From Streptomyces sp. Tue 6430 (GTDB taxonomy: Bacteria; Actinomycetota; Actinomycetes; Streptomycetales; Streptomycetaceae): a DNA stretch of 64,000 nt. The translations under genes were made by a program, and so were the position numbers. Below, in pieces: positions 57,783 to 64,000 of this stretch (positions within the stretch are counted from its first letter, which is position 1; every line of letters starts with the position of its first letter). The notes under the pieces were generated by a model. It ran no database searches. It was not told the origin of the DNA and was given only the letters and a program-made list of their open reading frames with translations. The DNA lies in NCBI GenBank assembly GCA_021568835.1, contig JAKGSH010000004.1:62001-126000 (forward strand), in the 5' to 3' direction.

Positions 57783-59024
57783 CTACCGCCGCAGATCCCG
57801 CAGCACCTCGCGGGCGGCCCGCGCCCCGGACGCCAGGGCTCCCTGCACGGATCCGGTGGCACGGTGGTCGCCGCACACGTAACGGCCCGGCGCCACACGC
57901 GTGGTGCGGGTCAGGGGCCGGGGCGGGATCATCGCGGGCAGCGCGTCCTCGATCGTCCGGACGGTCAGCAGGTCCCAGCCGTCCGTGCCGGTGCCGTACG
58001 CCTCGCCGAGCGCCTCCCGCACGGCGCGCTCCCGGCCCTCCCCGTCCCGCCCCAGGACCGAGGTGGCGACGAGCGCGTGGCCGGGCGGGGCGTAGGCGGG
58101 CACGACGTCGCTGAGGACGCAGGTGTTGAGGAAGCGGCGCCGGGTGTCCACGAGGAGGGTCGGCTCGCCGAGCGGGGAGCGCGGGGCGACGTGGTAGTAC
58201 GTCGTCACCACCCGGTAGTCGGGGAGGCCGACATCGGGGAGCAGGTCCCCGACGGGCCCGGGGCCGGTGGCGACCACGACGGCCCGGGCGGCGATCTCCC
58301 GGCCGCCCGCCGTCAGGGCGCCGTCGTCGGTGAGGCGTTCGACGGGGGTCTCCAGGTGGACCGTGCCGCGCGGCAGGGCGGCCGCCAGGGCGCGCGGCAC
58401 GGCTCCGACGCCCTCGGTGGGCAGGCACAGGGTGCCGCGCAGCATGCTCCGCCACACGAGGTGGAACACCCGGGCGGAGGTCTCCAGGTCGTCCTCCAGG
58501 AAGACCCCCGACAGGAACGGGCGGAAGAACCTCTCGACGAACGCGTCGGAGATCCCGGCGTCCGCGAGCGCCGTGCGGGTGGTGGTGTCCGCGAGGCGTT
58601 TGAGCAGGCGGGGCGGAGCCAGCATGTCGCGGGCGGACAGCAGGCCGAGGGCGGCCAGGTCGCGCGGTCCGGCGAGGCGGCCGGGCAGCAGGTCGGGCAG
58701 CGTGCGCGGGCGGCGGGTGGGGTCGCTGAAGCGGAGCCGGCCGGAGGGGGTGTGGATCAGGACGCCGGGGGTGAAGGGCCGCAGCCGCAGGTCCTTCAGG
58801 ACCAGCCTGCGCCGGACCTGGGGGTAGGACGTGTTGAAGACCTGGAACCCGCGGTCGACGACGAAGTCCCGCACCCGGTCGGAGCGCATCCTTCCGCCGA
58901 CCTCGTCCCCGGTCTCCACGACCCGCACGGCGACACCGGCCGCCAGCAGGTCCCCGGCGCAGGCGAGCCCGGCGAGTCCGGCTCCGACCACCAGCACGTC
59001 CGTCGTGTCCCGGGCTGCGGACAC
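57783..59024 (-). CDS. FAD-dependent oxidoreductase, amine-oxidase/phytoene-desaturase type
   Basis: A 413-residue flavoprotein. VLVVGAGLAGLACAGDLLAA (GxGxxG) and GDEVGGRMRSDRVRDFVVDR bind FAD; RGFQVFNTSYPQVRR, FERFFRPFLSGVFLE-like and GTLCLPTEGVGAVPRALAAA are typical of the NAD(P)-binding amine-oxidase group; YVCGDHRATGSVQGALASG near the end is the FAD-ribityl motif. GTG 59024 behind GGAGGGG. Substrate unknown. Confidence 0.88.
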   Translation of the reverse strand: MSAARDTTDVLVVGAGLAGLACAGDLLAAGVAVRVVETGDEVGGRMRSDRVRDFVVDRGFQVFNTSYPQVRRRLVLKDLRLRPFTPGVLIHTPSGRLRFSDPTRRPRTLPDLLPGRLAGPRDLAALGLLSARDMLAPPRLLKRLADTTTRTALADAGISDAFVERFFRPFLSGVFLEDDLETSARVFHLVWRSMLRGTLCLPTEGVGAVPRALAAALPRGTVHLETPVERLTDDGALTAGGREIAARAVVVATGPGPVGDLLPDVGLPDYRVVTTYYHVAPRSPLGEPTLLVDTRRRFLNTCVLSDVVPAYAPPGHALVATSVLGRDGEGRERAVREALGEAYGTGTDGWDLLTVRTIEDALPAMIPPRPLTRTTRVAPGRYVCGDHRATGSVQGALASGARAAREVLRDLRR

Positions 59025-59445
59025 AAGACCACCCCTCCCGCGTCTCGGCGCGGCCGGTGCCGCATCCGTCTGTGTTCCAGGGGTTCCCCGCCCGCGGATG
59101 CGACACCTCACCGTCCACTCGAACGCCGCCCGTCCGGGCCCGTGGTCCGTGAGGCCGGCCGGCGGCCGCCCGGAGGCCGGCCGGCCTCAGTCGGCACCGG
59201 CACCGGTCCCCGGCCACCCGGAGGCACAGTCCGCCGGAGGCGGGCTCCGACCGGACAGGGCACCGGCCGCGCCGGCTGCCGCAGGGGCCGCCCGTCCCGC
59301 CGTCGGCCCGCCTCCTACGCCGCCCGGACGCCCCGTCGGACCACCGGCCCGCGAGCGCGGAGCGCGGCCCGGGTCCACCCGCGCTCCGCCCGCTCGGCCG
59401 CCTCCAGCCGGTCCGACGCCGCGCGTGTCGACTCCTTGGAGCGGA
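59025..59445. other. Intergenic region, no gene seen
   Basis: Contains an interrupted dyad CGCATCCG / CGGATGCG (59061-59068 and 59095-59102) upstream of the oxidoreductase, a possible operator. Otherwise Arg/Pro-biased noncoding sequence. Confidence 0.4.
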
Positions 59446-59470
59446 TCAGAGCGGATCAGAGCGGATCAGC
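59441..59470. repeat. 10-bp tandem repeat, three copies, at a stop codon
   Basis: Unit GCGGATCAGA; the copies carry in-register TGA codons on the minus strand and one (59446-59448) ends the small gene at 59446. Confidence 0.85.
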
Positions 59471-59640
59471 CTCCAGGTCTCCACGCCGCGGTCCACCACC
59501 GCGGCCGCACCCCCGAGGAACACGAGCACACGAGGCGGGAGCCACCGACGCCCCCGTGCGACGGCGAGGCCCGTCGTGGCCACCCCCATCGGCAGAGACC
59601 TGCCGGCCCGGCGCAACCACAGTTCGATCCCTTCCCCCAT
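59446..59640 (-). CDS. Small hypothetical protein with one hydrophobic segment
   Basis: A 64-residue basic protein (MGEGIELWLRRAGRSLPMGV) with a hydrophobic stretch PRVLVFLGGAAAVVDRG. A GGGGGAGGGGG run precedes the ATG at 59640. It lies 143 bp downstream of the thioesterase gene, same direction. Function unknown. Confidence 0.5.
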   Translation of the reverse strand: MGEGIELWLRRAGRSLPMGVATTGLAVARGRRWLPPRVLVFLGGAAAVVDRGVETWRLIRSDPL

Positions 59641-59783
59641 GGGCGTGCCCCCTCCCCCTCGCGCGCCCCGGCGGGCGGCCGGCAAGAAGGACACGAGGCG
59701 CGGGGAAGCGGTCCGCGCGGCCCGGGACCGGGCGCCGGGACCACCGCCCGGAGTCCCGCGGGGAACCCGGGCACCGCCGTCGC

Positions 59784-60326
59784 CTACGCCGCCGGAGGCA
59801 CCGGAGGCACCGGAGGCACCGGAGGCACCGGAGGCACCGGAGGCACCGGGAAGATCATGCAGCTGCTGGTGGCGTGGGCGAGCAGACGTCCCGTTCCGTC
59901 GATCAGCTGCGCTTGCGCCAGGGCTGTTCGGCGGCCCTGGCTGACAACCGTGCCGACGGCACGCACCGTTCCGGTGTCCACGGTGATCGGCCTCAGGAAC
60001 TTCACGGTGAGGTCGAGCGAGGTGTAGGCCATGCCCTGCGGAAGGGTGGACTGCACGGCGCAGCCGGCCGCCGAGTCGAGCAGGGTGGCGAAGACGCCGC
60101 CGTGCACGCTGCCGATCGGGTTGTAGTGCTCTTCCCCCGGGATCAGCGAGAAGACCGCCCTGCCGGGCTCCACCTCGTCCAGGGTGAAGTCCACGGTGCG
60201 GCCGACGGGCGGCCCCGGGAGCCGTCCCGCCAGCAGCTCGCGCAGGAAGTCGATGCCGGCCATGCGCCCGGCTGCTTCCGCCAGGATCGCGGGGTCGTCC
60301 CACTGATACGTACGCGTTCGTCCCAC
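59784..60326 (-). CDS. PaaI-type hotdog thioesterase
   Basis: A 180-residue hotdog-fold protein: EEHYNPIGSVHGGVFATLLD contains the HGG(V/M) signature, YTSLDLTVKFLRPI the central strand. Acts on acyl-CoA thioesters, often aromatic. The C-terminus is extended by a Val-Pro-Pro repeat (six 9-bp copies). GTG 60326. Divergent from an HxlR regulator over two dyads. Confidence 0.88.
   Translation of the reverse strand: MGRTRTYQWDDPAILAEAAGRMAGIDFLRELLAGRLPGPPVGRTVDFTLDEVEPGRAVFSLIPGEEHYNPIGSVHGGVFATLLDSAAGCAVQSTLPQGMAYTSLDLTVKFLRPITVDTGTVRAVGTVVSQGRRTALAQAQLIDGTGRLLAHATSSCMIFPVPPVPPVPPVPPVPPVPPAA
59794..59847. repeat. 9-bp tandem repeat, six copies, at the thioesterase C-terminus
   Basis: Unit GGAGGCACC; encodes Val-Pro-Pro repeats on the minus strand. 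Confidence 0.92.
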
Positions 60327-60344
60327 GAGCCGAGGCCTCCCCGT

Positions 60345-60402
60345 CTGGCTTTTACAGATGAAGCTAGCCCTCGGTCCACCTGGCTGTCAACGGCGAAGCC
60401 AG
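60345..60402. promoter_or_regulatory. Two HxlR-type operators between thioesterase and HxlR genes
   Basis: CTGGCT-N11-AGCTAG (60345-60367) and CTGGCT-N11-AGCCAG (60380-60402) share arms and spacer length; the second is perfect, the first has one mismatch. Centres are 35 bp apart. Confidence 0.75.
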
Positions 60403-60419
60403 CCCTCTACCATGGCGGA

Positions 60420-60887
60420 ATGGAGTGGCTTGAGGCGAGCACGGAGAACTGCCCCGTCCAGCGCACGCTCGACGTGGTGGGGGAGAAATGGACGTTGCTG
60501 ATCCTGCGTGACGCCGTCAACGGAGTCCGCCGCTTCGACGACTTCCACCGTCACATCGGCCTGTCGGAGGCCGTCCTCAGCGACCGCCTCCGGAAACTGG
60601 TCTCGGCCGGCGTCCTGAGGACCGCGCCCTACCGGGAGCCGGGCAACCGCTCCCGCAACGAGTACCGCCTGACCCGCAAGGGCTGGGACCTGTGGCCCGT
60701 CCTCATGGCGCTCGGCCAGTGGGGCGAGACCTATGCCCTGGGCACCGAGGGCCCCGTGCTGGACGTCCGCCACACCGGCTGCGGCGCTCCGGTCCGTGTC
60801 GTCGTCGAGTGCTCCGCCGACCACGCGGCCCTCACGCCCGGTGAGGTCACCGCCCGACCGGGGCCGGGGGCCCGCCCCCGCCCCTGA
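60420..60887 (+). CDS. HxlR family winged-helix regulator
   Basis: A 155-residue HxlR/MarR-like regulator with the conserved N-terminal Cys in ENCPVQRTLDVVGEKWTLLI, the HTH FHRHIGLSEAVLSDRLRKLV and the wing NEYRLTRKGWDLWPVLMALG. HxlR members sense electrophiles or formaldehyde through that Cys. ATG 60420 lacks a good ribosome site. It probably represses the divergent thioesterase and itself. A strong terminator follows. Confidence 0.92.
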   Translation: MEWLEASTENCPVQRTLDVVGEKWTLLILRDAVNGVRRFDDFHRHIGLSEAVLSDRLRKLVSAGVLRTAPYREPGNRSRNEYRLTRKGWDLWPVLMALGQWGETYALGTEGPVLDVRHTGCGAPVRVVVECSADHAALTPGEVTARPGPGARPRP

Positions 60888-60963
60888 GGAGGGGCGTCCG
60901 CCTTCCGGGCCCTGACGGGGGCGCCCCGCCGCCGCGGGAAGGGGTCGGCGGGGTCCGAACAGA

Positions 60964-61007
60964 CCGGCCCCGCCGACTCCCCTCGCGGCGGGAGTCGGCG
61001 GGGCCGG
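60964..61007. terminator. Bidirectional terminator
   Basis: A perfect 18-bp stem (60964-60981 with 60990-61007), 8-nt loop, between the convergent HxlR and small membrane protein genes. Confidence 0.85.
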
Positions 61008-61114
61008 CATCCGCGGCGGCCGCTCGGCGGCGCGGCTCGCCCGCGCGGCGCCGGAACCTGCCGCCCGGGGCGGGAGAACGGGACGGCCCGCCGCGCGAAA
61101 CCCGGACCGCCCAC

Positions 61115-61408
61115 TCAGGCGCTCGCCTGCCGGCGTGCGGCCATCCGCCGCGGTGCGGCGTGGTGCACCACCGTGCCGGCATCGGCCGACCGCCGGCGCC
61201 CCAGCCACAGGGACGTCACGGACAACAGGACGGCGAAGACGACCAGGAAGAACACCGACACCCACATCTGCCGGCTCCCGGGGTCCTCCCATCCCGCCCA
61301 GGCTGCCGAGGCGGCCCACAGGGCGGCTCCACCGGCGTAGACGGGGCGGACGCGCCGCAACTGCCGAGCGGCACGCACGGATTCAACGTGATCGTTCTCC
61401 GGTGTCAT
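61115..61408 (-). CDS. Small two-TM membrane protein
   Basis: A 97-residue protein: charged N-terminus, TM1 VYAGGAALWAASAAWAGW, TM2 MWVSVFFLVVFAVLLSVTSL, basic C-terminus. ATG 61408; ribosome site weak. No family recognised. Confidence 0.65.
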   Translation of the reverse strand: MTPENDHVESVRAARQLRRVRPVYAGGAALWAASAAWAGWEDPGSRQMWVSVFFLVVFAVLLSVTSLWLGRRRSADAGTVVHHAAPRRMAARRQASA

Positions 61409-61508
61409 GGCGGCCCAGTACCCCGAAACGCCGCTCCTACCGTCCCGGCACCGCCCGGAATCCCGGCGGTCGACCCGCGCCCGGTCTCAGGCGGGACCGG
61501 GCGGCGAC

Positions 61509-62156
61509 TCATCCCCGGCGGCCGGGGGTCCGCCGGAACGCCACCGCCGCGACGACGCCGCCGATCAGTCCGAAGAGATGTCCCTGCCAGCTGACCCCGG
61601 TCTCCGTCGGCAGCACGCCCCAGAGGATCGAGCCGTAGACGGCACCGACGAGGAGACCGACCACCACGTCACCGACGCGGCGGTCGACGAAGCCGCGGAC
61701 GACCAGGTAGCCGAAGAGACCGAAGACGACGCCGGAGGCGCCCGCGGTCGTGGAGTACGCCGGTGCCGTGAGCCAGACGCCCAGGCCGCTCACCAGGGTG
61801 ATCAGCGCGGTGACGGCGAGGAAGCGGCGGATCCCGGACAGGGCGGCGAGGAAGCCCATCACCAGCAACGGCAGGCTGTTGGCGGCGAGATGGCCGAAGC
61901 CGAAGTGCAGGAAGGCAGCGGGCACGACGTCGCGCAACTCGCCGAACTCCCGTGGCGAGATGCCGTAGGAATCGAGGGCGTGGCCGCCGGCCGCGTCGAT
62001 GATCTCCAGCACCCACAGCAGGGCGACCCACCCCGCGACCAGCACCGCCGCGTCCCGGACGCGTGCCCGCCGCGACGGCGGTGCGGGCCGCGGCACGCCG
62101 TACGCGCCGGCCGGTCCGTTGCGAGATCCGGCACCGAAGTCCGATCCGTACACCAC
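61509..62156 (-). CDS. Rhomboid family intramembrane serine protease
   Basis: A 215-residue protein with six TM helices. Catalytic Ser in TTAGASGVVFGLFGY and His in SWQGHLFGLIGG; HFGFGHLAANSLPLLVMGF is the usual first-helix His-Asn motif. Cleaves membrane proteins within the bilayer. GTG 62156 with GGAGGGGG is preferred over TTG 62189. Confidence 0.9.
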   Translation of the reverse strand: MVYGSDFGAGSRNGPAGAYGVPRPAPPSRRARVRDAAVLVAGWVALLWVLEIIDAAGGHALDSYGISPREFGELRDVVPAAFLHFGFGHLAANSLPLLVMGFLAALSGIRRFLAVTALITLVSGLGVWLTAPAYSTTAGASGVVFGLFGYLVVRGFVDRRVGDVVVGLLVGAVYGSILWGVLPTETGVSWQGHLFGLIGGVVAAVAFRRTPGRRG

Positions 62157-62368
62157 AGCTGCCCCCTCCGATGCCCTCTCGTCCGTCAATTGTGCCCGAC
62201 CCGGTCGCCTCCTGATCAGCGATCACCGCGGGGAGGAGGGCCGGCCGCGTACGCGGTGCGGGACCCGTCGGCGCCCACGGGTTCCGATGTCCGCGGACTT
62301 CCGGTGTCCGCGGAGTTCCGTCGTCCGGTGCCGGCCGACCGATCCGTGGGCGTGCGGGCGGGCGCTGG

Positions 62369-62374
62369 TAAAAT
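62369..62374 (+). promoter_or_regulatory. -10 element TAAAAT upstream of the DEAD-box gene
   Basis: TAAAAT stands out in GC-rich DNA, 88 nt before the helicase start, giving an mRNA leader of about 80 nt that includes the hairpin at 62396-62427. Confidence 0.5.
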
Positions 62375-62395
62375 GGGCGGACGCTTCCGTCACCG

Positions 62396-62427
62396 CCGGG
62401 GTCCGTACCAACGGGTACGGACCCCGG
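62396..62427 (+). promoter_or_regulatory. Perfect 14-bp leader hairpin with AACG tetraloop
   Basis: 62396-62409 pairs exactly with 62414-62427. It lies between the putative promoter and the ribosome site of the RNA helicase gene, so it would be in the transcript leader. Confidence 0.75.
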
Positions 62428-62461
62428 CGCGTTGCGGGCGCCACCCCGAGGAAGGTTCCCC

Positions 62462-63877
62462 ATGAACGCGAAGCCGCCGGCCCCTGGACTCCCGCACGCC
62501 GGCAAGCGCCGGCCGGCGACGGTGCCGCAGGGTGAACCCCCGACGTCCCCGCCCGTCTCCCCCGGCCTGCCGCCGGCCGCGTCCTTCGGCGCGCTCGGCC
62601 TCCCGCCGCAGCTGCTGACGACGATGACCGGTCTCGGCGTGACGGAGCCCTTCCCGATCCAGGCGGCGACCCTGCCCGACGCGCTGGCCGGCCGTGACGT
62701 CCTCGGCCGGGCGCGGACCGGTTCCGGCAAGACGCTGGCCTTCGGCCTCGCCCTCCTCGTCCGTACGGCGGGCCGGCGGGCGGAGCCGAAGCGGCCCCGG
62801 GGGCTGGTCCTGGTGCCGACCCGGGAGCTCGCCCAGCAGGTGGGCGAGGCGCTGGAGCCGTACGCACGGGTGCTGGACGTGCGGCTGGCCACGGTGGTCG
62901 GAGGCCTGTCGATCAACCGGCAGACGGCACTGCTGCGGGCCGGCGTCGACGTCGTCATCGCGACACCGGGGCGGCTGACCGACCTGCTGTCGCGCCGGGA
63001 CTGCTTCCTGAACCACGTGCGGGTCACGGTGCTGGACGAGGCGGACCAGATGTGCGACCTGGGTTTCCTGCCCCAGGTCTCGGACATCCTCGGGCAGATT
63101 CCCGCCGACGGGCAGCGGCTGCTGTTCTCGGCCACGCTCGACCGCGGCGTCGACCAGCTGGTGCGGGACCACCTGCACGAGCCGGTCCTCGCGTCGGTCG
63201 ACCGTGCGGCCGCCTCCGTCGCCACGATGGAGCACCACGTCCTGAACATCCACCCCGCCGACAAGTACGCGACCGCGACCGAGATCGCCGCGCGGGACGG
63301 CCGGGTGCTGATGTTCCTGGACACCAAGGCCGCCGTGGACCAGTTCACCCGGCACCTGCGGGCCAGCGGGGTGCGGGCGTCCGCCCTGCACAGCGGGAAG
63401 TCGCAGCCCCAGCGCACCCACACGCTGGCGCAGTTCAAGAAGGGCGAGGTCACCGTGTTGGTGGCCACCAACGTCGCCGCGCGGGGCATCCACGTCGACG
63501 CGCTCGACCTGGTCGTCAACGTCGACCCGCCGGCCGACGCCAAGGACTACCTGCACCGGGGCGGGCGTACGGCGCGGGCCGGGGAGTCCGGCAGGGTGGT
63601 CACGCTGGTGACGCCCGGCGAGCGGCGTGAGGTGAACCGGCTGATGTCCGAGGCCGGGATCCGGCCGACGGTCACGCAGGTGCGCTCGGGTGAGGCGGCG
63701 CTGACCGCGATCACCGGGGCGAAGCGCCCGCCGGCCGGGACGAAGGGCGGCGGCAACGCTCCCTTCCGCGGGCTGGGCACCCGTCCGGCCGGTGCGGGCA
63801 AGGAGTCCCGCAGGACCGCCGAGGCCCGCAGGACGGCGGAGGCCCGTGCGGCGGCCCGGGTGCGCAAGGGCCGCTGA
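62462..63877 (+). CDS. DEAD-box RNA helicase
   Basis: A 471-residue ATP-dependent RNA helicase. A Pro-rich N-terminus of 40 residues is followed by the Q motif FPIQAATL, Walker A ARTGSGKT, PTRELAQQ, TPGRLTDLL, DEAD in VLDEADQM, SAT, then TNVAARGIHVDALDLVV and HRGGRTARAG. A basic Ala/Arg tail (about 435-471) likely binds RNA. ATG 62462 with GAGGAAGG. It probably helps ribosome assembly or cold adaptation; its leader hairpin may allow self-regulation. Confidence 0.95.
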   Translation: MNAKPPAPGLPHAGKRRPATVPQGEPPTSPPVSPGLPPAASFGALGLPPQLLTTMTGLGVTEPFPIQAATLPDALAGRDVLGRARTGSGKTLAFGLALLVRTAGRRAEPKRPRGLVLVPTRELAQQVGEALEPYARVLDVRLATVVGGLSINRQTALLRAGVDVVIATPGRLTDLLSRRDCFLNHVRVTVLDEADQMCDLGFLPQVSDILGQIPADGQRLLFSATLDRGVDQLVRDHLHEPVLASVDRAAASVATMEHHVLNIHPADKYATATEIAARDGRVLMFLDTKAAVDQFTRHLRASGVRASALHSGKSQPQRTHTLAQFKKGEVTVLVATNVAARGIHVDALDLVVNVDPPADAKDYLHRGGRTARAGESGRVVTLVTPGERREVNRLMSEAGIRPTVTQVRSGEAALTAITGAKRPPAGTKGGGNAPFRGLGTRPAGAGKESRRTAEARRTAEARAAARVRKGR

Positions 63878-63931
63878 CCGGGCCCTCCCCGCCCCTCGTC
63901 CGTGCCACGGGCCGGAGGCCGTCGCCGCGGG

Positions 63932-64000
63932 TCAGGCCGAGGTCCTGCGCCGGTCCGCCTGCTCGCGCAGTTCCTCGTTGATGCGCCTGGCCTCTTCGAG
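63932..64000 (-). CDS. C-terminus of an unidentified gene (partial)
   Basis: The last 22 codons (ending ELREQADRRRTSA then TGA) of a minus-strand gene that continues past the right edge. A charged helical tail; family not identifiable. Confidence 0.6.
   Translation of the reverse strand, partial: LEEARRINEELREQADRRRTSA

Noticed and set aside
57661..57882. 73-codon plus frame with GAGGAGGAG upstream
   Set aside because: Overlaps 100 nt of the oxidoreductase end and becomes Arg/Ser-rich; kept only as a note in findings.

Overview
This is a chromosomal window from a Streptomyces or close relative. The evidence is very high GC with third-position bias, GGAGG-type ribosome sites, GTG and TTG starts, four-base ATGA/GTGA gene overlaps, several likely leaderless genes, and a gene set typical of Streptomyces (trypco2/PknG module, LacI-controlled beta-glucoside uptake, DUF1360, DUF6480, HxlR and MerR switches, RsbW-like and STAS proteins). 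I saw no tRNA, rRNA, CRISPR array, insertion sequence or prophage.

Layout. 0-5 kb: a large secreted PA14/beta-propeller/CBM/DUF1080 protein, then a metallo-beta-lactamase hydrolase divergent from a MerR regulator over a perfect 20-bp palindrome. 5-13.7 kb: a signalling module with a divergent trypco2 protein, then a trypsin-like protease, a PknG-like kinase with two zinc ribbons and TPRs, a VWA/zinc-ribbon protein, a GlnX-like membrane sensor, a membrane-anchored solute-binding protein and a lipoprotein. Most of its junctions overlap by 4 bases. 13.9-20.2 kb: GH1 beta-glucosidase, two sugar ABC permeases, a binding lipoprotein and a divergent LacI regulator, with two operators and an intra-operon hairpin. 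20.3-36 kb: stress and housekeeping genes (RsbW/STAS pair, MsrA, ZIP transporter, SDRs, fasciclin lipoprotein plus sulfite-oxidase-like enzyme, MFS, VOC, TOPRIM, SseB, AKR/TetR with two operators, SPFH/NfeD) and a decayed DrrA-type ABC ATPase. 36-47.8 kb: SRPBCC, GNAT, then two YbdK-type carboxylate-amine ligases flanking an N-acetylglutaminylglutamine-amidotransferase-like enzyme coupled to an S9 peptidase. Divergent from these is a GNAT-aminotransferase fusion coupled to a CDP-diacylglycerol synthase. 48-64 kb: PhzF/LysR, small membrane proteins, two divergent glycosyltransferases, DUF2071, SDR, an FAD oxidoreductase, a hotdog thioesterase/HxlR pair, rhomboid protease and a DEAD-box helicase with a structured leader.

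Quality warning. About 20 otherwise intact genes, from the VWA gene (about 10.6 kb) to the SDR at 56.7 kb, are broken by apparent frameshifts. Every one I could resolve is repaired by restoring ONE missing base. A uniform sign across unrelated housekeeping genes indicates systematic consensus deletions rather than biological decay, so I annotate these as intact genes with a disrupted reading and give approximate break positions. The only locus I regard as genuine decay is the ABC-ATPase remnant near 36 kb.

The most interesting loci are (1) the protease-PknG-VWA-GlnX-binding protein module, (2) the YbdK / amidotransferase / S9 peptidase locus, which resembles the N-acetylglutaminylglutamine amide osmoprotectant cassette with different partners, and (3) the GNAT-aminotransferase fusion coupled to CdsA.
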